From: Grammothele lineata
Lineage: Eukaryota > Basidiomycota > Agaricomycetes > Polyporales > Polyporaceae
Direction of reading: 5' to 3'
Assembly: GCA_002150815.3 (NCBI GenBank)
Contig: NDFF03000002.1
Location: forward strand, 363,677-427,676
DNA: 64,000 nucleotides
In this document: positions 9,683-20,706 of the stretch, one piece after another
Position numbering within the stretch: the stretch's first letter is position 1
How the letters are laid out: the number at the start of each line of letters is the position of its first letter
The notes under the pieces: model-generated
Database searches by the model: none
What the model was told of the DNA's origin: nothing
The model's input: the letters and a program-made list of their open reading frames with translations, nothing else
Translations under genes and position numbers: made by a program

Positions 9683-11125
9683 ATGTCGCTCTCCCCTGAA
9701 CTTGCAGAGGCGCTGTCTATCCACAATGCCCAGATACAAGAGAATGCTTTCCCCCCTCCCCCAGAAGGGGTCCTCCCCTCCGAGCACATGCGACGGCAGA
9801 TTAAAGCTGCTTTCGCTCCGTTCATCAAGTACTGGGAGGAGAGGCTCCCTCCGGGTACGTTTTTGCCCATCATATTTCGCCATATGCTCATTTCTCATCC
9901 ACCACGTCCTTGGCGCCTTTAGCGGACCAGTACACTATCTCAGATAAACAAATACCTGTCGCCGGAGGGGAGATCACGATTAGATGCTTGACGCCTTCAG
10001 GGTGTGCGAACGGATCGACCTATCCTGTGATTATATGGGCACACGGGGGAGGTACGGAGCTTATATTGTTCTAAGACGAGACTGTTACTCACTATGTGGA
10101 CGACACGGTGCAGGATGGGCGATTGGAGACATTGATATCGATGACAACCAGCTGCGCACGCTTTGTGTCGACCTACAGACTGTTGTTGTGAACGTCGAGT
10201 ACCGGTACGTACTCGTTGACGCGTAGGAGTCGGCCATACTGCTTGCTGAGACAACTTCAAGGCTTGCTCCAGAGCACCCTTTCCCCGTTCCGTTCGAGGA
10301 CACATACGCCGCTGTCAAATGGGTAGGCGGGGTGTAGATATGATTCCTTACGAACTTCTGATCACTGTCACTAGGTCGCCGAGAATGCATCGACTCTCGG
10401 TGTGTCCCTCTCCAACGGATTCATTGTGGGCGGGGACTCGGCCGGCGCGAACCTCGCTGCGGCGATTGCCCTGAAGGCACGCGACGACCCGTTCTTTGTC
10501 GGAAGGCCGCTCACTGGTCAATACCTGAGGGAGCCCCCAGTAGTCCATCCCAAAGTATGGCCGGAGGAGTGAGTGATGGTGTCGCAAAGGACCGTAGTCA
10601 CTAACGTCGTCTCGCGTACAGACTGAAACTGAGCCCGAGTTCCTTGGACGCAAACGTGAACGCTCCTATATTCAATAGTGCTATAGCGCATCAAGCCTTT
10701 GGTAAGTTCGCACAGTCCGCACAAATTTGGACCACGTTCAATTCGCTCCTTCCTGATAGATACCTATCTTGGCCAGGAGGGAGGCAGCCCCGCGGACCTC
10801 CGCATCTCACCGCTCCTCGCCCAATTGCACGCCGGCCTTCCGCCACTGTATGTTCAAGTCATGCAGCTAGACCCTCTGCACGACGACGGCGTGGTATATG
10901 AGCGGCTCCTACGTAAAGCCGGAGTACAGACGAAGCTCGTCCGGTAGGTCACTCCCTCGCACCCACGATGCTTTCATTTTCGTTCGACCTAAAGCGGCTG
11001 CGTGCAGGTACAACGGCCTCGCTCACGGCTCTCACCTCATGTTCCCAACTCTCGCGACCTCAGTCGAGATTTTCGACAACGCGTGTGAGGGGCTTAAATG
11101 GCTTCTCAAGATGGCCAATCAGTGA
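9683..11125 (+). CDS. Alpha/beta hydrolase, hormone-sensitive-lipase type esterase, copy 2
   Basis: Eight exons: 9683-9854, 9923-10051, 10114-10204, 10262-10322, 10375-10568, 10622-10701, 10760-10943, 11008-11125 (342 residues). Intron positions and phases are identical to copy 1 and the first seven exons have the same lengths, so this is a recent tandem duplicate. HGGG, GGDSAGAN and QLDPLHDDG are all kept. The region of the catalytic His differs: GLAHGSHLMFP here, GVTHASHGVFP in copy 1; the first His of each is the likely base. The tail is two residues different. A Val codon (GTG) at 9671 is in frame upstream but the ATG at 9683 aligns with copy 1, so I chose that start. Both copies appear functional; substrate unknown. 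Confidence 0.9.
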
Positions 11126-11671
11126 ACGTGGAAATTACATGTATCACCGCTCTACCATCTTGCTTGCACTGCATCAACATCGCGGATACACTCTTGGAGC
11201 TGTACCATCGTGGTATTCTACTGCGAAATGGCGTGTAATGTTCCCACCGTAGCGACATTGAACTCGACATGCAAGCATGGGCTTGATATGCTCCTGAATC
11301 GTTTTGATATCTGCGCATGTCCCAGAAGCATCATGAAGGTCGCATGCACAACCTGAGACTACTATTAATAACCTTGTAATACTAGTGTGAAGTGTTGACA
11401 CTCTACGTTTCGATAACTTCTCGTATAGTACTCGCGCGGAGGCGCCAGGAGAAGATTACCATCAATTCAAGTTCTCGTCGTGCATCCGGGACATCACTGA
11501 CTTATAGCATGGTTCGTTCCCTTTCCGCGGCACACTACCAACAGTGACCCCAAAAATACACGTTCATTAGATTACAATCATCGATACATATTAAACTGGT
11601 TGTAGGTCATGACTCGTCGTTAGTCCTCCAGGGACGCATGATCGTGAATGTCCTATCGTCTCCATGATCCC
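11126..11671. other. Convergent spacer between esterase 2 and GH18 gene 1
   Basis: The left half repeats the 3' flank of esterase copy 1. The right end (about 11548-11583) carries the conserved 3' element of the GH18 family, on the minus strand. No gene is recognised. Confidence 0.6.
11548..11583 (-). promoter_or_regulatory. Conserved GH18 3'-flank element, copy 1
   Basis: Read on the minus strand it contains ATTGTAATCTAATG followed about 10 nt later by TTTTGGGGT. The same pair occurs after the other three GH18 genes, roughly 90-125 nt past the stop codon. It may mark the 3' end of the transcript; function not known. Confidence 0.6.
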
Positions 11672-12744
11672 TTACTTGAACGAGGTGCCCTTCGCGGCCT
11701 TGATCCAAGCCGCATCAGCACCAGGGAACTCGAAGGACATCAGACCGCCCTTCCAGCCCTTCTTCGCCGCCTCGTCGACACAGGTGCCGAGCGTCTTAGG
11801 GTCGATGAACCCGTTCGTGGCGTCGGACTTTGCGCCGGGCTTGCCGATGACGAGCTTGTTGAGCTCGAAGCCGTTCTTGGGGATCTCGAGGAGGGCAGAT
11901 CCCGTGAAGGGCGAGCCGGCCTTGTTGATGAGGCCGTCGCAATCCTCGTAGAGGCCTTGGTTGTAGAACTGGACGTTGTACTACACGAGACGTCAGACAT
12001 GTCTCGAATAACAGGAAGAACACGAATACTCACGAAGTCGATCAACGACCCGACCTCCTTGTTGACCTTGACGTACGCGCCGGCCTTGAACTGCGCATTC
12101 GGCGCGAGCCAGGGCGCGAGCGGGGCGTGGCTGAGGATGAACTGGCCCTTGGGCAGCTTCTGACGGAGCGTCTTCGTGAACGTCGCTACCCACGCCTCAG
12201 CCTTCCCATCGCCCTTGTTCATCGCATCAAGGTCCTCGTAGTCGACATCAATCCCATCCAACTTGTTGTCGAGCACGAACTTGGCCATCGTGTTCGCGGT
12301 CGCGGCGGGATCCGCGCCCTGTGTAGTCGGCTTGTCGGTCTCGCCGAACGCGGACGCGACCAGCTTGATGCCGGCCTTGGAGTATTCGGCCTTCTTCGCT
12401 GCCTTCTGGGAGGCGGAAAGTGCGGCGTACGCGGCGGCCTGGTCAGCGGGACCTTTGAGCGTGAGGAAAGACAGGTTGACAACGTTCCAGCCCTGCACCA
12501 CGCACAAATCAGCCACTGTCGTCTTGCATCACCCAACAAGAGAACTCACCGCGAGCTTCGAGGCGGGAGGTAGAACGCCCTCGACAAAGGCGTCCGTGTA
12601 GACGACGAATGCCGGGCTGGGAACGGCCGAAGCGCGGGCGACAAGGGTGACATCCTCGGGAACAGGAACAGCGAGGACACCAGTCGTGGAGGTCAGCGCA
12701 AGCGCGACCGAGACGGAAACGATCATGCGGGTGAAGGAGAACAT
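11672..12744 (-). CDS. Secreted GH18 (chitinase-like) protein 1
   Basis: Three exons on the minus strand: 12744-12550, 12492 to about 12034, about 11980-11672 (320 residues). The start MFSFTRMIVSVSVALAL is a signal peptide with cleavage expected after VLA. The glycoside hydrolase family 18 motif DxxDxDxE is complete: DGIDVDYED, with Glu at about residue 151 as general acid. Further family features are the strand GWNVVNLSFL, GIKLVASAFGE, QFILSHAPLAPW and YNVQFYNQG. At about 320 residues it is short for a fungal chitinase and has no visible chitin-binding module. Three paralogues lie at 46.7, 56.4 and 58.7 kb. It probably cleaves beta-1,4-N-acetylglucosamine polymers or glycans outside the cell; the true substrate is not evident. 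Confidence 0.88.
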
Positions 12745-12787
12745 CGCCAGGACGTGGAATAAGAGGAAGTAAAGCGAAAAGAAGAAA

Positions 12788-12802
12788 GCCGACTAGCGGA
12801 CT
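12788..12802 (-). promoter_or_regulatory. Conserved GH18 5'-leader element, copy 1
   Basis: On the minus strand AGTCCGCTAGTCGGC, about 44 nt before the ATG. The same sequence occurs at a similar place in all four GH18 genes. CCG..CGG around CTAGT could form a small hairpin. Confidence 0.65.
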
Positions 12803-12874
12803 GAAGAATAGGGAATGAAAGTAAGCAACGAAGGTGCAGGGGGGTGAGGAACACAAAAACGCACCATCCAACCC

Positions 12875-12882
12875 CTTATATA
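12875..12882 (-). promoter_or_regulatory. TATA box of GH18 gene 1
   Basis: TATATAAG on the minus strand, about 130 bp before the start codon. Confidence 0.5.
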
Positions 12883-13820
12883 CCCGTCTTTGGCCAGAGC
12901 GCGAAGGTGTCAGCCTGTGCGGGCGGGCGGGCCACTCCACGCGCGCGCACGCTTTGCGCCTCGCACGCACCACCCGGCGGGCGTTTTGAGGTATAGCCGT
13001 CTCCGAGCCCGCGCGCATCGCGCTGTCAGGAATGCGCGTCGTCGCGCCTCTACGGTCGAGTGTGGCCCCGGCCGGTCGTGCTAGCACTGAGAGCGTTCAA
13101 GGACGAAATGCGCTGATTAGTGGGGCGGGGCGCGCACATCCCCGCATGCCGCCCGGACACCGGTCGCATCTGCGCGCGCCACAGATGAGCGCTAGGAGTT
13201 GGTCGGAGCAGTGTCTTGTGCCGGGCTCTACAGCTGAACCAGTGGGGTTAGGTGACCACAGGGGACAAGATGTGGCGACGGGTTTGGTGTGTCAGGGCGG
13301 TGAGGGCGAACAGCTGACCTGGGCTCCGTACCTGGAAAGGCGCGACACGGCCACTTACGGGCGCAGCCATCATGATCGCAACCTACGCACCGCCCGGGGC
13401 ATAGAAAGCAGGGGCGTTACTTCAATTTGGATGGTAGTCGTTGCGGATGTAAATGCAATCAGCAACCACAGTAGTTGGAATGCAGAGCCTTAAGCTGCGT
13501 TAGATTTGTGAGCGTGCGGCCCTTGTTCTAGTATGGACAGGTGGTAGCACACTCACTTCAGAGGCGCGACGGGGTTTTTGAGGTTTCTGACCTAAACAGT
13601 GGTCTCTCTCGACACCGGAGATCTTCTAACGCTTCAGATGTCATCTGTCAAATTCAGGGCGAAGCCGCAATGGTTGGGCGCTCTCAGTGTGTGTGGGCGT
13701 TCCGCTGCTTCTCCGGCTTATGAGAACTGTGGCGATGACTGTTCCGTCTGCGCGAGGGCTGAGATCGAGAACTTCAAATATATGAATCACGGAAAGCAGG
13801 AACTCGTTGTCCGCCCCTAG
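12883..13820. other. Intergenic, about 0.9 kb, no gene recognised
   Basis: It lies upstream of GH18 gene 1 and downstream of the SDR pseudogene. It is GC-rich up to about 13200. I see short frames only and no repeat or RNA gene. Confidence 0.5.
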
Positions 13821-15192
13821 TTACGCAACAGTTGGTTCTGGTCGCTGCTCAAACGCCTCGACCTCCCCAGCAAGCCACCCCCATAGTTGTGCACCAAGCT
13901 CACCGTCGTACGCTTCGGGGCGGCACTTGCCCAACCGCGCATACGGAATCATGAACTAACACGATATGTACGTCCCAATAAGTAGAGAGCGATTCGAACG
14001 GAGCATCTGCCGATACGCACGCACCTCCCCATCGTATTCCAGGCCCTCCGGCATCGTCCCAGCGAAGAGCTGTGTCAGCGCGCCGAGTGGTGTCGGCGCA
14101 AGCACGACTGCGTTCTGTATCGTACGTGAGTGTTAATCACCCCATACGTGAAGAGGGCTGCGGACCATGATTTTGCGCTGCAACTCTGGCACGTTTCGTT
14201 GGAGCTCTGAGCGGATTATGCCCGGATTGAGCGAGATAGAGACGATTCCCCGCTCAGCGTAGCGCTTTGCGACTTGCCGCGCCACGATTACGTTGGCTTG
14301 CAATCAATGAAGTCAGCGCGCTACAACAATTCCGACAGATGCCTTCCATCTCCGAGGGCCCGTAGATAAATGGGGACACGTACGAGCTTACTCTGGTTGT
14401 ACAAGCCCTCTGTCGACATCTTTCTGCGCGCCGGGCCATCCCGGAAGGTATCCCAATGAAGTGTACTGAGGTACGCGCCACCGCTCGACGTCGTCACGAC
14501 ACGCGCATGGCCGTCTGGAGACGTAGCCACCCCCGCGAGGAGGGCCGGCATGAGCAGCTCGGTCAGGTAATAGTGGCCGAGGACGTTTGTGCCTTACTGC
14601 AGGTCGTAGCCATCCTCTGTGATCAGGTCCAATGAAGGCCACATTACGCCCCTGTAAATCAGTGTGTCGTCAGCGCATCGGGCATGGAACAGAAAGGGGG
14701 GTGGAGTGATGTGCATACGCGTTGTTGAACAGGATGTGCAGCTGGGACTCGCCACTGAAGAACTCTACGGCAGCTTTCTTGACGGATGCCAAATTCGCGA
14801 GGTCGACTTGAAGGAAGGTGGCTTCTCTGCCGGTCTCATTCTTCAAAGACGCGATTGCACCAGAAGCCTTATCCCGGCTTCGCGCTGCGATGTAGACTTT
14901 CGCGTTGCGGTTCAGCAGAGCCTGAGAATCCATATCAGCACCTCATGTCGCAACGATGAGATTCTTATCCGGTCTCGAACCTTGCACGTCTCGTATCCAA
15001 TTCCAGCATTGCCTCCTAATGAAGAATAAGAAGGCCGTCACGTTTTCAGTCAAGTCGATCGTCACCTGTAACGAGGACCACGCGTCTGGAGAGATCGGGG
15101 ATCTGGTCGACAGAGAACTTGGGTTTGGGCGGGAAAGTCTGGGCGACGAAGTTGATGTTGTTCTTCAATGCAGTAGTGCACGGGCCAGACAT
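13821..15192 (-). pseudogene. SDR family pseudogene
   Basis: Minus strand. The copy matches the intact SDR genes of this window exon by exon: [18 protein letters not shown] (start ATG 15192), [32 protein letters not shown], then [45 protein letters not shown] and FMIPYARLGKCRPEAYD, ending at 13821. It has at least two lesions. A TAA at 14594-14596 replaces the Trp codon of the conserved DLQWGTN. The acceptor before NVIVARQ reads GCAAGCC instead of AGGG, which breaks the frame. The intron between NPG and the next exon (NPGIIRSEL) is absent. A TATA-like TATATA lies at about 15298-15305. I take it as a dead duplicate, unless the stop is a sequencing error. Confidence 0.8.
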
Positions 15193-16177
15193 GATCGATG
15201 GGATATATCGAGGGATGTGCAGAGGATTAAAGGCAAAAGAATGGACGAGACTAGGCGTGATGCGTGTGTGCTACAACCTCATCGTGTCCTCCTGCAATAT
15301 ATACGGGGCACGAGCGTAAGGCTCGTTGTGTACCTGGACGGAGAGCGTACGTACCACCACCGGGCAGCATCAAGCCCGTTCTGAGCACTAGCCGGGAATG
15401 CGACGTCTAGTAGAGGCATGCCGGAGGGCGTCGTCACTGCACTGGAGCGCTTGCTAATCCAGCGAAATATTGAGTCCTATCTTGACAGGCTGCGGTCTGT
15501 GCGGCAGCGCAGGAGCGGCTTCAAGCCGAACAATGCTGAATGGCTTCCTTCATATGTTGACGATGTTCTGTGCATCCGCGCTACTTTCCCCGACTAAAAG
15601 TTGTATCCACAAGTAGGGGAAGTTTACCGCAGCCACATTTCCTTGCGCCATAGACAACGGTCTTTCGCAGGTTCTAACTCTTCAAAGCAACGTCAAAGGG
15701 TCTACGTTGGGGCCCAAGGCGGCGTCACGCCGACGACAGTGTCAGATGGCACAGTACACGTTGAAATAATCAAAACGCTTACAGGAAGCTAATCTATACT
15801 CCTGCACTAGTGGTGATGACTCCGACCATGATGAGGGTGCAAGACGAAGAGTTTTGCCGGACACGACGACGCTGACCCATGGCGGGACGTGGCGGCGCCA
15901 CGTGGCTTGCAAAGTATGTACCCGGGAATGGTAACTTAGACGCTGACGACTTCGAACCCAAGCCGCACCTTGATCGAAACAGCGAGACGAGATACTGATG
16001 GCTAGACGTAGGGTCGACCTCGGTCAGCCTTCTTGCGCCGATTGGCATGCACAATTACACTTTACAAGAATCCAAAACTAGATACACAGAGCCGTCGTAT
16101 GTCTGAGCAAGCTGCAAGGGAAGTCGAGTCCACATATCGTACACGAGTCTTTGTATAGTGAGCCCGCTGTGCCCCTC
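15193..16177. other. Intergenic, 1.0 kb, no gene recognised
   Basis: Holds the promoter of the SDR pseudogene at its left end and the 3' side of the RGG/WG gene at its right end. No convincing coding, repeat or RNA signal. Confidence 0.5.
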
Positions 16178-19152
16178 TCAGGCCGTTTGAGCCGCTGGGT
16201 TGAACCGTGCGAGCTCATCCTCGCCTAGAAGTCCCTCCGTGCCCAGCCTACCCACCAGTTCCAGCTTCCCCCGCTTACACACCAGACTGACGTGGCCGAC
16301 CTGTCCATGCATCTTCACGAGCGCTTGAACCTTCTTCAACAGCTTCACGAACCGCGCGAGGCTCGCGCGCACCCCTTCTGAAGCCCCGACCTCCTCGAGC
16401 TCAGAGCTAGTGAGCTCCTGAGTGTCGACACGCGTGAACGTCCCGCGCTCGTGCACGGCAACGAGGTGGGCCGGAGTCTGAGTGAGGAAAAGTTGGAGGT
16501 ACGTGTCCTCGACGTTCGTCTTGTCTAGCCACTTCACGGAGCGCGTTGCCAGCTCGCGTATGGAAGACTGAGAAACGAGGGTACCCGCGCGTACGACCTT
16601 GAGCTCCGCAGGCGGGCCATCACCCTGGGCAGCGCTGGAGATGGGCGCGGCGCTGCTGGCTGGAGCATCCCAAGCGCCGGGGTCGTCCGGCGCGGGGCCC
16701 CACAGCGCTGCGTCGTCCTGCGGGCCGCCCCAGAGGGCGGCATCGTCGACGGGAGTGTCACCAGTCTTGTCGATGTGCTTGTCATCCTTAGTAGCAGCGC
16801 CCCATGCGCCTGGATCATCGACAGTGTCGCCCCACAGGTTCGTCTCCTTCATCTCCGTTTTCTTCGCAGGAGAACTTGCATCGCCCCAGTCGCTCGCGTT
16901 GTTAGCGGGCTCGTCCCAACTGACGGCGGCTGCCGGAGAGGAAGTGAAACTCTGTCGTGCTGGTGATGACGCGTCCGCCGGCACTTGCGCCGAGGAGACG
17001 TCTGCAGCGTCACTGGTCTCGTGGGACGCTGCAGTCCCGTTCTTTTCGATAGGCGGCTTGGACAAGCGGTCCGCGTCCTCAGATGCGTCATTTTCGGACT
17101 GCTGTGGGTCCCGCTTTGGGATGTAGGCGTCGACTTCGAAACGGACGAGCATCCTCAGCCCGCCGATAACCTTCATCACAGTCTCACTCAGCAAGGCGCG
17201 TATACTTCGACGAGGAAATAGGCACTCACGTATTTCACGATACGATAATGTCCCCCGGAACCCTTGCACCCGGGCGCGACGGCGGTCGCCTCGCGATCGA
17301 AGTTGGCACGGCAGCCGCCCTTGGGAGGCTCGACGTACTCGCGCACGCTCGGTGCCCAGCGGTGCATGAGCACCGTACGCAGCCCTCCGAGCTGGAGGTC
17401 GATGCGGAAGTCCTTGCGCGGGTCCCACTCGTTATCGGCAGGCGCCAGTGGCGGCTTTGGGTGATCTCCCTCAGTCCCGTGCGCGGGGGCGGTCTCCGTG
17501 GTAGGCGAGGTGGGCGGCGAGCGAGGACCACCACTCGGAGGGGGAGCGCTCGAGATGGAAAGAGGGGCCGGTCCGGCCTCGCGCACCCAACGAAGGAGCT
17601 TCCGCAAGTTGTTGCGGTCGGTGACAAAATCGATGTTCTCCCAGTCAATGCTGTTTTCGTTTGTGACGTCCTCGGCACCAGAAACCGAGGACGGGTCCTC
17701 AGCGAGAGTCTCGAGCGCACGAAAGAGGGGCAGGAGCGTCGATTCGGAGGGCATACGGAATGCGTCTTCGTGATAGATCTTGATCTCATCGTCGAAATCG
17801 ACCCTAAAGGGGAGAGGCTTTTCGAGCCATATGCGTGGGCAACCTAGTTCGCTTTGCGTCAGCCCCGGAAGCGATGGCAAACCGCTAACTCAAGCATTAC
17901 CTGGAACGAGGATCGTAGGGTTCCTATCTTCCGACCAGGTGTACGAACCCACAGATTCGAAGTCTTCGATGGTTGCGTCTTCGACCTCGTCATCCTCAGG
18001 CACGATAAGTTCCAGGAGGGCGGGCTCGAGCAAGCCATCTCTCAGGTCGCGCGGGGGAGGCAAACCTCTCCCCTTGTCGGTGAAGCCTCCCCGGCCTCCA
18101 CGCGCGTTCCAACCCGATGTGCCACGTCCACGTCCACGCCCGCGCCCCCTCTGTTCAGACCATCCTCCACGCTCTCCATTGGCTCCAAGTCCCTCTCGGT
18201 CTTCGCGATGCTTCCACTGTATCCCGCGGCCGCGTCCACGGCCACGGCCGCGCTCGCGCCAGTCGCCTTGAGATTCGGAGGTCGGCCAATTTGCGTCACC
18301 GTTGCTGTCTTGCTCGGGTCGGGCATCGTCGCGCGAAAACCAACCGCCGCGACCCCGGCCGCGCTCCGTCCCGCCCCGACCGCGTCCAAAAGGAACGAAG
18401 CCTCCACGAGGAGCGTACCCGCCACGGGGAGAAAACCCTCCGCGACCGTTCTCCGATCCCCCACGTCCTCGAGGCGCGAAGCCGTCGCCGCGCTCGCGGC
18501 CCCACGAACCGAAGCCTCCACGAGCGCGCCCAGCACCCATCGTATGTCCGCCGTTGTCAGTGGGCGTTCCCCAGTCCGCCGCGGGAGAGTCGAAAGTAGT
18601 CCACTCGCCGTTAGGAGGGCTCTTGGCAACGGGAGTGCCCCAGTCCTCCGCCGGAGAGTCGAAGGCCCCCCAAGTGTTGTCAGGGGGACTCTTAGCGTCG
18701 ACAGGGCTCGTACCCGGAGAAGTTGGGTCGGTATGGGCGGCAGAGCCAGAGGGGCTGACGGGGCTGGTCGTACTGGAGGTTATCGTCGGAGTAGAGGCGC
18801 CTGCATCTGGTTCGTTCGTACTTTCAGCAGCCGAGGTGTGAGGCGTGCCGCCGCGGCCCCGCCCGCCCCGCTGGCCACGCTTCGTACTGTTGGCGCGAGC
18901 CCGGAAAGAGGGTGGGGAGGTGGGGGCGGGGGCATCGAGCATGGCGCCGCCGCTCATACCGCCGAAGCCCGCGGGATTGTTGAAGGCGTTCATTGCGTTG
19001 GTTTGTACGCCCTGTCCACCACGTCCTCCTAGAACCCCACCACGATTGCCTCCACCTGCGCGCCCTCCCCTCCCATAGCCCCCGCGACCTCCACGACCTC
19101 CGCGGCCGCTGACGACGGGGATCCAACCGCCCCCGGAGCTGCTAACAGACAT
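16178..19152 (-). CDS. RGG- and WG-rich protein with a conserved fungal core, paralogue A
   Basis: Three exons, 19152-17901, 17843-17230, 17170-16178 (952 residues, frame closes). The N-terminal 390 residues are low complexity: many RGG, GRGRG and RGG-FSPRGG repeats (RNA-binding type), interrupted by TWGAFDSPAEDWGTP and EWTTFDSPAADWGTP. Then comes a conserved core (SYTWSEDRNPTILVPG, STLLPLFRALE, FVTDRNNLRKLLRWV, DFRIDLQLGG, GHYRIVKY, LRMLVRFEVDAYIP). An acidic linker follows with tryptophan repeats such as NLWGDTVDDPGAWG and DDAALWGGPQ. The C-terminal core reads SSIRELATRSVKW, LFLTQTPAHLVAVHERGTF and VKLLKKVQALVKMHG. Relatives are, from memory, often labelled geranylgeranyl pyrophosphate synthetase in databases, but no DDxxD prenyltransferase motif is present, so that label looks wrong. 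WG repeats are typical of Argonaute-hook proteins; this is inference. Start chosen at MSVSSSGGGW rather than an upstream ATG at 19296, which lacks the glycine-rich character. Confidence 0.8.
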
Positions 19153-19975
19153 CGAGATGAAGAGGTCGATTGTTGAAGCTAGAGGATATGGCAGTCGTAG
19201 GTGGAAAGATAGTGCAGTATCCTGTTCATTCGCAGGACGATCTGGGAGGGTATATAGGACGTACGGGGCTGCGGCAGTCGACTGCAGCACGGGCACGCTT
19301 TCGAACCAGAGGGGGCCGCAGACTAATGGGGAGCGGAGCGGCGATCGACTACATCCAAAGCCGGTTTCTGCAGGAAACTATTGAGCTGTACTGCGGAAGC
19401 TTAAGTCCGTGCTGTTCATTGGCAGAACGGTCTGGTTGTATTGGGTTCTGCAGCTGCGGTAAGCGGCTGTAAGAGAAGTTCGAGACGTCAGTTCATTTGC
19501 CGGATGCAGAGGCCGTGTGACTGACCATGAGAGCCTCTACCAGCATGAGGCAATGCCCCACCAACGGTGAGGACGTCCTTAGTGGAACACGAAACATACG
19601 AAGAATGACGAAGAGATGGCAGTTCATGGTAAGTCGAAGACAAGTACTTCGCGTGGCAGACTCGCGTTAACACTGACAGACGCCCTTGATGAAACAGGTA
19701 GGATGACGTCATACATAGTCAATACCGCATACTTACTTGCACTAATCGACTTAACAATTGATCTTCAACCTACTTCAACCCCGGACAGCATCGAGACGAG
19801 CAGACTCAGAGGCGCACACAAGGAGAATGGCAGCTGGAACCGAGGTGACTGGCACCCGTCGTAAATAACTTGACTAACTAGCACGTTAAATGTACACTCT
19901 GCATCATCGCAGTATTCTGCCATGACCGTCATGCCTTCCGAAAAGAATACCAAACCCCCCAAGGGAACCCGACGC
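19153..19975. other. Intergenic, 0.8 kb, no gene recognised
   Basis: Promoter side of paralogue A and 3' flank of the small secreted protein gene. Only short unsupported frames. Confidence 0.5.
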
Positions 19976-20519
19976 TTAGTTCGGGAGCGCGTTAATCTGC
20001 TGCTGGAGCTGGCCGTAGACGGTCGAGACGGCGGGGCAGCCAACACCGGGGCCGTGCAGGTTCTGGAGCGTCGAGAGCAGGGACGCGATACGCGCCTGCT
20101 GCTCGGGCTTCGAGTTGCCGGTCGGGAACGAGATAGGGATGCCGGGGTTGTTGATCGCGTGGCCTGCCGCAACATTCGCGTTGAGGCTCTGTAGAGCGAG
20201 TGAAATGGTGAGCAAAGAACAGGCGTGAGAAAGATGAAAAGCTTACAGCGATGAACGAGCCACGGTCAGGGGGGCACGAGCAGGGGATAAGGATCCCGTT
20301 GATGCCAGTGCAGCTCCTGTAAAGGGAGACCGTCAGACAAACAAATTCTGTCTGTATTCAGAGCGAGACGTACCCAGAGCCGTTGGGGTTCTGGCCCGGC
20401 GCGACACCGAAGTCGGGAACAAGCGCGGGGTTAACATCACGCTTGGTGACCGACGCGGGCGCGGCGAGGACGGAGGCGACGGTGGCGGCGACGAAAACGG
20501 CAACAGTGGAGAACTTCAT
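19976..20519 (-). CDS. Small secreted cysteine-containing protein of unknown function
   Basis: Three exons, 20519-20374, 20316-20247, 20188-19976, giving 142 residues. MKFSTVAVFVAATVASVLAAP is a clear signal peptide, followed by a possible Lys-Arg processing site (TKRD). The mature part has four cysteines: SCTGINGILIPCSCPPDRG and GPGVGCPAV. The rest is polar (SLNANVAAGHAINNP, ISFPTGNSKPEQQARI). I recognise this as a type of small secreted protein frequent in Agaricomycetes, without a known domain. The cysteine pattern is not that of hydrophobins (no eight-Cys CC spacing), so I reject that name. A strong TATA box lies upstream. It sits between the two paralogues A and B, which read in the same direction. 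Confidence 0.8.
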
Positions 20520-20697
20520 GATGACGATTGAGAGAGTGTGGTGATTGAGGTCGTGAAAAAGCGTGCTAGGAAGAGAGTGCGACGGGAACCAAAGGGGAGA
20601 AAAGCGGAAGAAAGAAGGTCGTGCAAATACGCGCTGCGTAGAAAGGGTGGTCGGTGAAGTTCCAGCTGACGAAGTTCCTCCCTTGGTGGAGGGGGGT

Positions 20698-20706
20698 TTA
20701 TATACA
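20698..20706 (-). promoter_or_regulatory. TATA box of small secreted protein gene
   Basis: GTATATAAA on the minus strand, about 180 bp before the ATG; a pyrimidine-rich leader (CTTTCTTCC, CTCTCAATC) follows. Confidence 0.6.

Noticed and set aside
17854..19032. Long plus-strand frames opposite the RGG/WG gene
   Set aside because: They are Arg/Pro/Ala-rich antisense reads of Gly-rich repeats; the minus frame has spliced conserved core exons.
16178..19152. Geranylgeranyl pyrophosphate synthase
   Set aside because: Although relatives carry this label in databases as far as I remember, no aspartate-rich prenyltransferase motif (DDxxD) is present and the composition is that of an RNA-binding protein.
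19976..20519. Hydrophobin for the small secreted protein
   Set aside because: Only four cysteines in the mature protein and no CC pair spacing, although size and signal peptide would fit.
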